Assembly: GCA_964478625.1 (NCBI GenBank)
Contig: CAYZJH010000038.1
Span: forward strand, 1 to 34,039
Length of the DNA: 34,039 bases
Direction: 5' to 3'
Source of the DNA: SKZT01 sp964478625
GTDB lineage: Bacteria > Desulfobacterota > Desulfobacteria > Desulfobacterales > SKZT01
The number at the start of each line of letters is the position of its first letter. The first letter of the stretch is position 1. A program made the position numbers and the translations under genes. Under the pieces are notes generated by a model. The model was not told the origin of the DNA, did no database searches, and saw only the letters and a program-made list of their open reading frames with translations. Positions 23,421 to 32,567 of the stretch are shown piece after piece.

Positions 23421-26378
23421 ATGAGCACACAGAATCCAGTTACAGGTCTTCCCAAGGGACGTTACGAATATCACCGGAATGCGGTGGCACTCATTCCACA
23501 GCCGAATGACCCGGTTCCCGGCCTTGCCATGATGGTCATCGATGAAACCCAAAAAAACCATACCCTCAACTGCAACTGCCTTGTTTACAAAAAAAAAGGG
23601 CATTGTTTACATGTAAAGGAATTGGCCAAGGCCTTAAAAGAATCTTCGGGCGGTGCGAAGATGGCTTGCCCTGATCCAGGGTATTGCCGGAGTCAATTTT
23701 ACCGTTTGGCATCGATTTTTCATGAAGCATGCCCGGTCGAGACAAAAAATCTGACGGTCAAAACCGATCCCCTGAATGAAAATCAACCCTGTCGAACCCG
23801 TATATTCCGTGCCGACGGCGAACTGCTGATGACATATGTTACGGATGGAAACTTCATGGGAGATTCCGGCCTGGATGAAAGCAAATTGTTTGAACAACGC
23901 GCCGGTTTCGTTCCCTGGGATGACGACCCATATCATCGGGGCCGTGTCCTCAATATGCTGTCTTTAATGACCATAAACAACACGGAACGGACCTTGCATG
24001 AAAAAGGTATGAAAAGCCGCCGTCAGGCTTTTGAGGAAAGCTTCTGGTACCGGGCATTTTATCATTTTCAAAACATTTTCGGTTCAAATGGAACGGCCTT
24101 TTCAGGTGAAATTGAAAAAACCACAGGCCGCTTTCTGGTCCGTTTTCGCGGAATTGAAATTGTGGTTCCACGCCAACATGTGATGAGGGTTGGGCGGGCA
24201 CTTGCCGGAAATTCTGAAAGTGGGCTGGAATTTAAAATATGGCCTGAATCATTGGAATCCATTGTCAAGGTTACCGCGGATTCAAACAACGATATTAATG
24301 TTGCCCTATGTCTTCTGCTTCATCTTCCGGATGGTTCAACCGAGGTTTTCGAACGAAAAAAATTGGAAAAATTCTGGTATAACGATGCCGTTTATATTCC
24401 GGAAAAAGGAGTTTTTGCAACCTTGCGTAAACCCGATCAATTCTGGGGGAAATTCAAAGGAAAATATTCCAAGAAAATCAAACAGAATCGTTTGCCGGAA
24501 ATCATCGAAAAAATTGGAGATATTTTTGCAGCTCCCAATATTGTGGATGATAGCGTAAATCGGCTTCAAATTTATCGTGAATACAACCGGGTTGAAATCG
24601 ATCCTTTTTCTGCTGATCGGGATTGGTGCTGGCTAAGCTTTCGATATGGATTTGGTGATAACACCTTCGTATCTCTAAAGGATATCTATGATGCTCGGAT
24701 GTCCCAAAAGCGGTTTTTGCCGGTTCAGGACGGGTGGGTTGATCTTGATGCCGTCAAAATTGAGACCCTGATTGGATCTTTGGGGGATACCCTCAGATCG
24801 CAACTGGCGGAACCTGACCGCCAGCTTCGGCTTTCCAGGATGGAATTGCTCCGATTTCAAGCTGAATCTGAAAAGCCTTTCATCATCGCAACTTCCGCAC
24901 ATCCTGATGCAGAGATGTTCCAATCCATAATCGACATTCGTCCATCACAGCCTGTCGAAGGCATTGAAACCCTGACCAGTCCCTTGCGTGCATACCAACG
25001 AAACGGGGTTGATTGGCTTGCATTTCTTTATGAAAACGGTTTAGGTGGGATTCTTTGTGATGAAATGGGATTAGGTAAGACCCATCAGATCATGGCCATG
25101 ATGGTCTGGCTGTCTCAGGTAAAACAAGAAACATTACCCTGTATCGTTGTTTGTCCCACAACAGTGATTTCCCATTGGTCACGCAAAATCAGTGAACACG
25201 CTTCAATACTTTCACCGATAGTATATCATGGTGCAGACAGAGAACTTGAAAATATTAACAATCCAGCGACTGTTTTGATCACCTCCTATGGCATTCTGCT
25301 CAGAGACATGGATCGACTGCAAAAAAAGAGATTCTGTGTCGCCGTATTCGACGAGGCTCAGTATATCAAAAATCCGGAGACAAAATCCTATTGCGCAGCC
25401 GACTCCCTAAAGGCCTGCCTGAAAATAGCGGTAACCGGGACTCCCATAGAAAACCGGTTGGGAGACCTAAAGTCCCTGATGGATCTCGTTTTACCCGGCT
25501 ACTTAGGAAGCGATAGTACATTCCAGCTGCGATTCGAATCAGGAGCTAAACGGAGTCGGGAAAGATTGCGAAAACTGGTCACCCCTTTTACATTGCGCAG
25601 AACCAAGTCGGCGGTTTTAAACGAACTCCCAGAAAAAATCGAAGATATCCGCTTCTGCCGATTGACCGACACCCAGGTTCGGCTTTATCGCCAGGTCATC
25701 TCCGGGCACGGCAAGAATCTGCTTCAAAGCCTTCAGCGCGAAGATACCGAGATTCCTTATATTCATATTTTCGCTTTACTCACTCTTTTGAAACAAATCT
25801 GCAATCACCCGGCTTCAATCCCCAACAGCGATTCACTCAAAGGTGATCAACCGCTTGATTCCGGTAAATGGGATTTATTTGTGGAGTTAATAGACAGCTG
25901 CCTTGAAAACGGCTTGAAAATAGTCGTATTCAGTCAGTTTGTAAAAATGATCGACATCATCGTCAATTATCTCGAAAATCGCAATATTATCACGGCATGC
26001 ATCACAGGAAAAACCCGCCGGAGGAAACAAGAGATCGACCGTTTTAATGAAGATTCGAATTGCAAGGTTTTTGTAGGAAGCCTTAAAGCCGGTGGCAGCG
26101 GGATTGATCTGATCGGAGGGTCGGTGGTAATTCACTATGACCGATGGTGGAATTCCGCCAAGGAAGATCAGGCAACCGACCGAGTCCATCGGATTGGACA
26201 AACCCGTGGAGTTCAGGTATTCAAGCTGGTCACCGAAGGAACACTCGAAGAAAAGATTTCCGCAATGATTTCAAAGAAAAAAAATCTTCTGAAAGACGTT
26301 ATTACCGAAGATGATCCCGGATTTTTGAAAAACTTTTCCCGTCAGGATTTGATAGACTTGCTTAATTTTCCTGAGTAA
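23421..26378 (+). CDS. SWIM zinc-finger SNF2/RapA-family helicase-like ATPase
   Basis: A 985-residue protein from ATG 23421. The frame opens earlier, at 23310, but that part overlaps repeat-derived sequence. A SWIM-type zinc finger lies near the N-terminus (C51-x-C53 ... C62-x-H64 in CNCLVYKKKGHCLH). The SNF2 motor fills the C-terminal ~450 residues: RAYQRNGVDWLAFLYENGLG, Walker A DEMGLGKTH (~547), PTTVISHW, motif II VFDEAQ (~644), motif III VTGTPIENR. The helicase C half has IVVFSQF, SLKAGGSGIDL, HYDRWWN and the arginine-finger motif QATDRVHRIGQTRGVQVFKL. Such proteins are ATP-driven DNA translocases that remodel protein-DNA complexes; bacterial SWIM-SNF2 proteins are mostly uncharacterised. 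It stands alone, with no methylase or nuclease beside it, so a role in a defence system is not supported by its neighbours. Confidence 0.93.
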   Translation: MSTQNPVTGLPKGRYEYHRNAVALIPQPNDPVPGLAMMVIDETQKNHTLNCNCLVYKKKGHCLHVKELAKALKESSGGAKMACPDPGYCRSQFYRLASIFHEACPVETKNLTVKTDPLNENQPCRTRIFRADGELLMTYVTDGNFMGDSGLDESKLFEQRAGFVPWDDDPYHRGRVLNMLSLMTINNTERTLHEKGMKSRRQAFEESFWYRAFYHFQNIFGSNGTAFSGEIEKTTGRFLVRFRGIEIVVPRQHVMRVGRALAGNSESGLEFKIWPESLESIVKVTADSNNDINVALCLLLHLPDGSTEVFERKKLEKFWYNDAVYIPEKGVFATLRKPDQFWGKFKGKYSKKIKQNRLPEIIEKIGDIFAAPNIVDDSVNRLQIYREYNRVEIDPFSADRDWCWLSFRYGFGDNTFVSLKDIYDARMSQKRFLPVQDGWVDLDAVKIETLIGSLGDTLRSQLAEPDRQLRLSRMELLRFQAESEKPFIIATSAHPDAEMFQSIIDIRPSQPVEGIETLTSPLRAYQRNGVDWLAFLYENGLGGILCDEMGLGKTHQIMAMMVWLSQVKQETLPCIVVCPTTVISHWSRKISEHASILSPIVYHGADRELENINNPATVLITSYGILLRDMDRLQKKRFCVAVFDEAQYIKNPETKSYCAADSLKACLKIAVTGTPIENRLGDLKSLMDLVLPGYLGSDSTFQLRFESGAKRSRERLRKLVTPFTLRRTKSAVLNELPEKIEDIRFCRLTDTQVRLYRQVISGHGKNLLQSLQREDTEIPYIHIFALLTLLKQICNHPASIPNSDSLKGDQPLDSGKWDLFVELIDSCLENGLKIVVFSQFVKMIDIIVNYLENRNIITACITGKTRRRKQEIDRFNEDSNCKVFVGSLKAGGSGIDLIGGSVVIHYDRWWNSAKEDQATDRVHRIGQTRGVQVFKLVTEGTLEEKISAMISKKKNLLKDVITEDDPGFLKNFSRQDLIDLLNFPE

Positions 26379-26567
26379 CAGATATCGATTTTGTCATTTT
26401 GATTCTTCAGCCCATTGCAAAATCTTCAACCTGCAGTAATTTTGAATTGAAAAGGTTCGGAGGATCTTAAACTCCGTCGAACTGGATCCCGGCTTTGACC
26501 GGTATGATTTCAGAAGCTTTCCAGAATTGGAAATGTTCGTTTTTTCTACCGACAAGGAGGTACCAAA

Positions 26568-27077
26568 ATGAGTCGTATTGCTGTTATTATTGATGACATG
26601 TTTGAGGATTCCGAATATACCCAGCCGGCCGAAGTTTTCCAAAACAAAGGCCACGAACTGGTTCATATCGGCCTTGAGAAAGGCAAAACCGTAAAAGGAA
26701 AAAAGAAAGACACCCCGGTTCAGATCGACAAGGCCATTACAGATGTTTCAGTCAATGATTTTGATGCGCTGCTTATTCCCGGCGGTTTTTCTCCGGATAA
26801 ACTTAGAGCCCATAACGAAGCGGTGGAATTTACAAAAAACTTTATGGAATCCGGTAAACCGATATTTGCGATCTGTCATGGGCCCCAGTTGCTGATTTCG
26901 GCGGATGTTCTCAAAGGAAGAAGGATTACAGGATGGAAATCAATTATCCAGGATATTAAAAATGCCGGGGCTGAATTTCTCGATCAGGAAGTTGTTGAGG
27001 ATGGTAATCTGGTTTCCAGCCGCAATCCTGATGATCTTCCATCTTTTATCCGGGTGTCTTTATCGAAATTATCATAA
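26568..27077 (+). CDS. PfpI/DJ-1-family protein (YhbO/YraA-like)
   Basis: A 169-residue protein with a consensus SD (AAGGAGG) before ATG 26568. Typical PfpI features are visible: IAVIIDDMFEDSEYTQP at the start with Glu in the first loop, the LIPGGFSPDKLR segment, and the nucleophile elbow FAICHGPQLL with C103 and H104. The later WKSIIQDIKNAGAEF and NLVSSRNPDDLPSFI are conserved in the family. Family members are described as cysteine proteases/chaperones or as deglycases acting on methylglyoxal-modified molecules; the activity is debated. It is cytoplasmic and monocistronic as far as can be seen. Confidence 0.92.
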   Translation: MSRIAVIIDDMFEDSEYTQPAEVFQNKGHELVHIGLEKGKTVKGKKKDTPVQIDKAITDVSVNDFDALLIPGGFSPDKLRAHNEAVEFTKNFMESGKPIFAICHGPQLLISADVLKGRRITGWKSIIQDIKNAGAEFLDQEVVEDGNLVSSRNPDDLPSFIRVSLSKLS

Positions 27078-27165
27078 CCGTTTGAAACCTTGCCGGCCTG
27101 GAACAGGACATCACAATAGGCGGTGACCATAGTGATATTGCATACCTGGGGTTGAGATTTAATGA

Positions 27166-27238
27166 CGTCATACCGGCGAACGCCGGTATCCAGTCGGGTA
27201 GTTATGCCTCATGGATCCCGGCTTTCGCCGAAATGACG
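27166..27238. repeat. REP-like element with CGTCAT...ATGACG ends
   Basis: A 73-base element: cgtcat end, a perfect hairpin accggcg-aa-cgccggt (27172-27187), then tcatggatcccggctttcg and an atgacg end. It is the same family as 19388-19490 but a shorter form. Confidence 0.75.
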
Positions 27239-27269
27239 GGTAATCGCTCAGATTAGGAAGGACACTGAT

Positions 27270-27428
27270 ATGCAGCTTTATCTTAGAATAATTATTTGTG
27301 TCATGATTATCGTTTTGCACTTTGTCGGTTTCTTTCTGCCCCTTACTGAATTTTTTCTGATTTACATACTTCTTGCAAATCCAGATTGGTTCAGAAATTT
27401 TTTAAACGATTTGGCTGAAAACAAATAG
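27270..27428 (+). CDS. 52-residue small membrane protein
   Basis: ATG 27270 is preceded by AGGAAGGA about eight bases upstream. The product is almost entirely hydrophobic: MQLYLRIIICVMIIVLHFVG, then FFLPLTEFFLIYILLANPDW, ending in a polar tail RNFLNDLAENK. Two short transmembrane segments split by P24 are likely. It ends 11 bases before the convergent selO stop. No family can be named with certainty. The SD, the uninterrupted hydrophobic design and the fit between a repeat element and selO support a real gene. Confidence 0.6.
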   Translation: MQLYLRIIICVMIIVLHFVGFFLPLTEFFLIYILLANPDWFRNFLNDLAENK

Positions 27429-27439
27429 TACCGTCCTCT

Positions 27440-29059
27440 TTACGAACTGCACGACAACATGGAACTTCCGGGCCGATGGCGTGCCCATTCAGGTCGTTTT
27501 TGCGCAAAATGTTCTTTGCCGGGCTGTTCATCATAGGGCCGACGGATCAGATCAAGCAGTTCACCGATCATGGAATAATCTCCTTTTTCAGCCTTATCGA
27601 TTGCAAGCTGGGCCAGGTAATTTCGAAGAATATATTTCGGATTGACAGCATTCATGGTTTTGCGTCGCACCTCGGGCGGGGTGTCATTTCGGCTGAGCCG
27701 GTTGATATAATTTCGTATCCACCTGCCGATAAGGGTTCGATTTTCCGATGTCAGTCGATCAGGTGCGTAATAGGCAGGTTCCAAAAGAGAGAGGAGAGCA
27801 TTGTTATTGATTTCATTCAAATTTTTCTCATCGATATCCAAGGTAGCCAACTGACGGAAAAAAATCGTCATATCCGTCTCGGCCAATGATAAAACAGAGA
27901 GCAGATCGTGAATCAACATTTCATCATGCCCTTTTTCAAAACCATTCAGGCCGAGTTTTCGGCTCATCATGGCGAGCCACCCATCCTGGTAGTACCTCTG
28001 GTAATCTTCCAGTGCCAGTTGTAGAGGTTCGACTTCTCCGATCAAAGGATATATCGCATTGGCCAGCTGCACAAGGTTCCATAGGGCGACTTGCGGCTGA
28101 TTTCCGAAACAGTAACGGCGGCTGACAGCATCAGTGGTATTGGGGGTCCAATTGGGATCATAACCTTCCAACCAACCATACGGGCCATAATCGATGGTGA
28201 GTCCCAGGATAGACATATTGTCGGTGTTCATGACCCCGTGAACAAACCCCACTCTCATCCATTCTATAATCAGATCAGCAGTTGCCTTGCACACTTCCGC
28301 AAACCATAAGGGGTATGTTGCCTTTGTCGGGGGGCCTAGATGAGGAAAATCCGTAAAAATCGTATAATCCACCAGTTGTTTTAAAATATCGAGTTCTCCT
28401 CGTGCAGTGAAAATCTCGAAATTCCCGAAGCGTATAAATGATGGTGAAACCCGGCATATGACCGCTCCAGGTTCAAGCCTGGGATGACCATCGTAAAACA
28501 TGTCCCTCTCAACCCGCTCTCCGGTAAGAATAAGGCTGAGCGCACGTGTGGTCGGAACCCCAAGATGAAACATGGCCTCGCTGCACAAAAATTCACGAAC
28601 CGAGGATCGCAGGACCGCAAGGCCGTCAGCCATTCGGCGATAAGGAGTCGGACCGGCCCCCTTGAGCTGTAAAACCCATCGTTCCGAGCGTTGATTAATG
28701 ATTTCACCCAGATTGATAGCGCGGCCATCACCAAGCTGTCCTGCCCATTTTCCGAACTGATGTCCGCCATAGCACATGGCAAATGGTTCCATGGATTTCA
28801 GTAACCGATTACCGGAAAATACTTGTGTAAAATGGCTGGATTCACACGTTTCCTCAGAAATTCCCAACAATTCGGCAACTTCTCGTGAATAGGCAACCAG
28901 TTTCGGTTCCGAAACCCGAGTCGGTTTGACCTTTGAATAACAGGCTCCGGTCACCTGTCGAGGTCGATTTTCATTTTCAGGATCAGCCGGCAATTCGCGG
29001 GTAAAACGATTGTCAAAGGTCAACATTCCCAAGGTTCCGGATGCAGGTCTATAGTTCAT
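27440..29059 (-). CDS. selO: SelO (YdiU/UPF0061) protein adenylyltransferase
   Basis: A 539-residue pseudokinase-fold enzyme that transfers AMP from ATP to Ser/Thr/Tyr of target proteins. Family hallmarks are GGHQFGKWAGQLGDGRAINL, LQLKGAGPTPYRRMADG, AVLRSSVREFLCSEAMFHLG, VPTTRALSLI, FVHGVMNTDNMSILG, TIDYGPYGWLEGYDP, and the C-terminal SCSS. In eukaryotic homologues the Cys of that tail is selenocysteine; here it is Cys (C537). In E. coli SelO targets include glutaredoxin, and a glutaredoxin gene lies nearby on the same strand. ATG 29059 is preceded by GGGATGA; the internal Met12 is an alternative start. The protein is somewhat longer than E. coli YdiU. Confidence 0.95.
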   Translation of the reverse strand: MNYRPASGTLGMLTFDNRFTRELPADPENENRPRQVTGACYSKVKPTRVSEPKLVAYSREVAELLGISEETCESSHFTQVFSGNRLLKSMEPFAMCYGGHQFGKWAGQLGDGRAINLGEIINQRSERWVLQLKGAGPTPYRRMADGLAVLRSSVREFLCSEAMFHLGVPTTRALSLILTGERVERDMFYDGHPRLEPGAVICRVSPSFIRFGNFEIFTARGELDILKQLVDYTIFTDFPHLGPPTKATYPLWFAEVCKATADLIIEWMRVGFVHGVMNTDNMSILGLTIDYGPYGWLEGYDPNWTPNTTDAVSRRYCFGNQPQVALWNLVQLANAIYPLIGEVEPLQLALEDYQRYYQDGWLAMMSRKLGLNGFEKGHDEMLIHDLLSVLSLAETDMTIFFRQLATLDIDEKNLNEINNNALLSLLEPAYYAPDRLTSENRTLIGRWIRNYINRLSRNDTPPEVRRKTMNAVNPKYILRNYLAQLAIDKAEKGDYSMIGELLDLIRRPYDEQPGKEHFAQKRPEWARHRPGSSMLSCSS

Positions 29060-29198
29060 GGTATCATCCCGTGTTGATTATAAGTTTATAATATCCCTCC
29101 TTTAAACTTGAACCAATTTTGGAATTTTCAAGAAGCTGTTTAATTTTTTTTTCGAACAGATTCGCATTTGATTTATAAGGGGAAAAATGGATATGAAT

Positions 29199-30863
29199 TC
29201 AGCAGGATTTATTCTTGGAAGTAAAACGAATAACCACCAGTGTTGCATCATCTTCTAACGGAGTCCCACCTTTGAAAGCTTGCAGGGAGGAAATAACCTC
29301 ATTTAGAATTTCTTCAGCCTCAAACATATTTTTTTGTCGCAAAATTTCATACAAGGGATCTTTTCCGAACATTTTTCCATTCGGGTCCCTCGCTTCCCAG
29401 ATCCCATCAGTTCCGATAATAATCACCTGCCCCTCAGTGAGACCGGTTTTTCTGTTCTCCTCATATCTCGATTGCTCATCTATACCCAGTGCCAGTCCTT
29501 TTCCCATCAGTTCTTGAAATGAATCCGAATTCGGGTCATACAAAATGGCAGGATCATGGCCCGCACGAACCCAATTAATTTCTCCTGTTTCAGCATCAAT
29601 CCCCAAAAAGAAAAGGGTCATAAACTGGCCTGAATTTCCGACATCCCGGGAAAGCTGAATGTTAACGTCCGATATGGTTTCCGGGATGGCTCCGGGCAAC
29701 GAAGAACGAAGTCTTAAAAAAGCTCTTGCCGATGCCATCAGCAGTGCCGAAGGTATTCCATGTCCTGAAACATCTCCCACCACAACCGCGATCCGACCAT
29801 TATAACGACCGCTCAGTTCAAAATAGTCGAAATAATCCCCTCCGGTCTGATCACAATAAATACTTCGTCCTGCAATATCCAAACCTTCTAACTTTGGAGG
29901 GGATTTAGGCAGCAGCTTAAGTTGTACTTCTCTTGCCAGATCAAGTGACCGTCGCATTTTTTCTCTTTCCTTTAGACCTTTTGCCATCTCATTGATTGCA
30001 TCTCCGGTGTATCCGATCTCATCGTTGGACATAACCCTGACCCTGGAATCAAAATTCCCGCGACGAATGCTTTTCAGTACGGAAATAATTTCCTCTAAAG
30101 GTTTAGACAAGTTTAAACTGACCAACCTTGCCAGAAACAAGCCGGTAATAATAAAGATGAAAGAATTGGTCCAAATGGAGTTTCGCAATAAATTCAGCAG
30201 GGGTTCCGGTTCCAATGGGATACGGATACTTTCCCGCATGATCATCATAAAAGAAATACACGGGATAACATTGCAAGCCAGCAACAGAGCGGCTATACGT
30301 GTACGAATCCGAATACGCAGCGATTTAGATATCCTGGAAAGACCTCCTTCCGGGAAAAAATACGGAATCATTCTTTTCTGTAGAATATGTTCGAGAAAAA
30401 AGAACGCCACGATAAGCGTGATCAAACACACCATCAAAGTTCGAAAAACAACCCGGTGCCCGTGGAAATCTCCCTCATAAGCCATCCAGAAAACAACAGG
30501 ATAGACAACGGCTGCGAGCAGCCACACAACCAGATCAGCTGCGATCAGGGCAAACGGCTCATTGAGGAGCCGCAATCTAGCCTGTGTTTTTAAGGGGTCA
30601 TCAACAGCTTGTTCATACCTGTATTTTTGATCGATAAACTTTCGAATGGGTCTTTCATAATAAAGTGTAAATACAAATATCAACAAAAAGACAACCGGCA
30701 TGAAAATGGCATCGACCGCCTCTGTCAGCCTCTGAAGATCCTGGGTCGGGGGATCGATTGAACGCAGAGATATAAGCCCCACTACTTTTACACCAACCAC
30801 GTTGGAAAAAAAATTTCCAACAACCATCTGATTTTTCAGGCTAATAAGGCGCCATTTATTCAT
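29199..30863 (-). CDS. Membrane HAMP-PP2C phosphatase (RsbU/SpoIIE type)
   Basis: A 554-residue protein. The N-terminal ~255 residues carry about five or six hydrophobic helices (FMPVVFLLIFVFTLYY, LVVWLLAAVVYPVVFW, LMVCLITLIVAFFFLEHIL, IAALLLACNVIPCISFMMI, SFIFIITGLFLARLVSL). A HAMP domain follows (SKPLEEIISVLKSIRRGNFD, then SNDEIGYTGDAINEMAKGL). The PP2C-type phosphatase domain (~305-550) has LAREVQLKLLPKSPP, GGDYFDYFEL, VVVGDVSGHGIPSALLMA, IIIGTDGIWEARDPNG and LEDDATLVVIRF, with the metal-binding Asp residues present. Enzymes of this class dephosphorylate anti-sigma-factor antagonists in partner-switching signalling. No anti-sigma or antagonist gene lies beside it. The start is followed by MNKWRLISLKNQ, with only a weak SD. 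Confidence 0.93.
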   Translation of the reverse strand: MNKWRLISLKNQMVVGNFFSNVVGVKVVGLISLRSIDPPTQDLQRLTEAVDAIFMPVVFLLIFVFTLYYERPIRKFIDQKYRYEQAVDDPLKTQARLRLLNEPFALIAADLVVWLLAAVVYPVVFWMAYEGDFHGHRVVFRTLMVCLITLIVAFFFLEHILQKRMIPYFFPEGGLSRISKSLRIRIRTRIAALLLACNVIPCISFMMIMRESIRIPLEPEPLLNLLRNSIWTNSFIFIITGLFLARLVSLNLSKPLEEIISVLKSIRRGNFDSRVRVMSNDEIGYTGDAINEMAKGLKEREKMRRSLDLAREVQLKLLPKSPPKLEGLDIAGRSIYCDQTGGDYFDYFELSGRYNGRIAVVVGDVSGHGIPSALLMASARAFLRLRSSLPGAIPETISDVNIQLSRDVGNSGQFMTLFFLGIDAETGEINWVRAGHDPAILYDPNSDSFQELMGKGLALGIDEQSRYEENRKTGLTEGQVIIIGTDGIWEARDPNGKMFGKDPLYEILRQKNMFEAEEILNEVISSLQAFKGGTPLEDDATLVVIRFTSKNKSC

Positions 30864-30929
30864 CGTTCAATTCATCAAAAAAGTGAATCGTGTAGTGCAC
30901 CCAATCTAAAAACCCAGGCTTTATGTTTG

Positions 30930-31262
30930 TTAAAACACCATTTTTTCAGGAGGACGGCGTTCCGGTACATATTCGTGAGGAATTTTATCCTCATTCCATT
31001 CTTTTGAAACATAAAGATTGCAATAGCAGCTCCCGAACTCTTCCACATCCGGCTTTCGATAAATACATGGGCAGATGATGTCTTTGTCATTGTCACGGTT
31101 TCCCGAAGCCAAACGACAAGGACAAACCATATACCCGTAACGTTCCTTGTTGACTAAAAGAGCATCCAGAAGTTCAAATACCCGTTTTTTGTCCTTGCTG
31201 AAAAAATATCCTTTGGGTTCCTGAGCCTTTTTTAATACTTCATATAATTGTTGTGCATCCAT
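30930..31262 (-). CDS. Ferredoxin:thioredoxin reductase catalytic beta-chain-like protein
   Basis: A 110-residue protein with the six-Cys FTR-beta signature: VCPCR (C47, C49), ICPCIYR (C64, C66) and SCYCNLYV (C79, C81). By comparison with the cyanobacterial enzyme, C47/C64/C66/C79 would bind the [4Fe-4S] cluster and C49/C81 form the redox disulfide. It passes electrons from ferredoxin to a disulfide protein. No alpha (variable) chain is nearby, as usual for anaerobes. Its start overlaps the stop of the glutaredoxin gene (TAATG), making the glutaredoxin its probable redox partner. Confidence 0.93.
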   Translation of the reverse strand: MDAQQLYEVLKKAQEPKGYFFSKDKKRVFELLDALLVNKERYGYMVCPCRLASGNRDNDKDIICPCIYRKPDVEEFGSCYCNLYVSKEWNEDKIPHEYVPERRPPEKMVF

Positions 31263-31516
31263 TACAGTCCTAGCGCCTCCTTGATTTCATCCTCTTTATA
31301 GCCAACAATGATTTTGTCTCCGATGATAATGGTGGGAAAGGAACACCGGGGATTAAATTTTTTTACATCCTCCAGTATGGCCTTTCTTTCCTCACCATCC
31401 AAAAGATCTACATCGACAAATTCATATTTTACAGTACATTCGTTGAGTAGCTGTTTTGTAGATTTACAATGGCTGCAAGTACTTAATGAAAAGACTTTAA
31501 CATTGGGCTGATCCAT
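31262..31516 (-). CDS. Glutaredoxin-like protein
   Basis: An 84-residue thioredoxin-fold protein: VKVFSLSTCSHCKSTKQLL with the active-site C14-S-H-C17, the cis-Pro strand CSFPTIIIGDKIIVGYKE, and the usual glutaredoxin length. Pairing with FTR-beta by TAATG overlap suggests it receives electrons from ferredoxin through FTR rather than from glutathione. An AAAGGA SD precedes the ATG. It is the first gene of the minus-strand group. Confidence 0.93.
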   Translation of the reverse strand: MDQPNVKVFSLSTCSHCKSTKQLLNECTVKYEFVDVDLLDGEERKAILEDVKKFNPRCSFPTIIIGDKIIVGYKEDEIKEALGL

Positions 31517-31547
31517 AAATTCGATCCTTTCACATGAAAGTTGATTG

Positions 31548-31580
31548 GCTTAAAACAGCAGTATGACCACCATTTTAAGC
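31548..31580 (-). promoter_or_regulatory. Inverted repeat in the glutaredoxin-FTR leader
   Basis: gcttaaaa (31548-31555) and ttttaagc (31573-31580) form a perfect 8-bp inverted repeat with a 17-base spacer. A TATAAT sequence on the minus strand (31588-31593) lies just upstream of it. The repeat could be an operator or an mRNA hairpin in the leader of the glutaredoxin operon. No regulator can be named. Confidence 0.35.
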
Positions 31581-31744
31581 ATGGTTGATTATATGATACA
31601 AAAGCCTTTTTTGATGTGTTCTGAAACTGAGCTAAAAAATGATATCCAAAATCAAAAAAATCTTAGATGCAAAATTAATACATCACAAGAGTATATTCAA
31701 TGACATTTTCAGGAAAAACAATCTCTCAGGTGGCCAAAGACTTT

Positions 31745-32512
31745 TTAATGCCGGGTTTGGTGAAAAAGATTCCTGATGCACGAATACGTGTGTTTAGCCA
31801 GGGTCGGATCCTTCTCCAAGATTTTTTTAAATAAGGTCAAATCTTCGTAGGTATCAATATCCCGCCATTTTTGAAGTGTATGATAGGTCAGATTTTTTTC
31901 ATGGAAACGCAAAAGGGTTTGATTAAAAACCTGGCCCGTGCCCCAGGGAATTTGGATAAAAGCCTCCTTGAAGCAGGTATCCCGGCGAAACCCGATAAGA
32001 TAATATCCTCCGTCTTCACACGGACCAATGACTGAATCCTTGCAGGTTAGATGGTGAAAAGCATCCAGGATGATTAAAGAAGAAAGATCCGGCAAATCCG
32101 AACCAATCAGCAAGGCATACTGATATCCTCCTGAAAAAACACCTTCAAAAGCATTTCCCATCCTTTCTCCCAGGTCTTTGCCGGACTGTGCCATGAGATC
32201 ATACCCATAACCCTTCAACCAGGTTTCAACCTGTGACCGAGCAACACTCGGATAATAACAGACAATCACATCGTGGAATTGACTTTGAAGCATCTCCAGT
32301 TCATCAGCAACAAAGTTCATGTATAAATTCAATGCCGCTTCGTTACCGATTACTTTGGCCAGACGGGTTTTGACTTTTCCCAATTCGGGGGCTCGGACAA
32401 AAACCAGAATACAGGATTTTTTCGATATCTTTCTGTGGTTTTTGAGGTTGTGAAACCCTTTTTGATTAAACCAGTTCATAGGTTCATAGTGATAACAGGG
32501 TTTTTTGTACAT
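31745..32512 (-). CDS. DUF2064/TIGR04282-type glycosyltransferase-like protein
   Basis: A 255-residue protein. After an unusual ~35-residue N-terminal extension it starts like the family: ILVFVRAPELGKVKTRLAKV, a nucleotidyl/glycosyl-transferase P-loop-like turn. YALLIGSDLPDLSS then carries the DXP element, and VIGPCEDGGYYLIGFRR and IPWGTGQVFNQTLLR are diagnostic of the TIGR04282 group. Members are related to GT-A fold transferases, some linked to arsenosugar biosynthesis, but no arsenic genes are visible here. The start is uncertain: ATG 32512 has no SD and M12 is an alternative. The extension may be artificial. Confidence 0.88.
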   Translation of the reverse strand: MYKKPCYHYEPMNWFNQKGFHNLKNHRKISKKSCILVFVRAPELGKVKTRLAKVIGNEAALNLYMNFVADELEMLQSQFHDVIVCYYPSVARSQVETWLKGYGYDLMAQSGKDLGERMGNAFEGVFSGGYQYALLIGSDLPDLSSLIILDAFHHLTCKDSVIGPCEDGGYYLIGFRRDTCFKEAFIQIPWGTGQVFNQTLLRFHEKNLTYHTLQKWRDIDTYEDLTLFKKILEKDPTLAKHTYSCIRNLFHQTRH

Positions 32513-32567
32513 GGCAACAATCCGGTTTGAATAAGAATCCTATTTTAAAATCATTTGATAAAAATGC

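Noticed and set aside
23421..27077. SNF2 helicase plus PfpI protein as a defence system
   Set aside because: No nuclease, methylase or other defence partner is adjacent, and both families have common housekeeping members; there is no support beyond adjacency.
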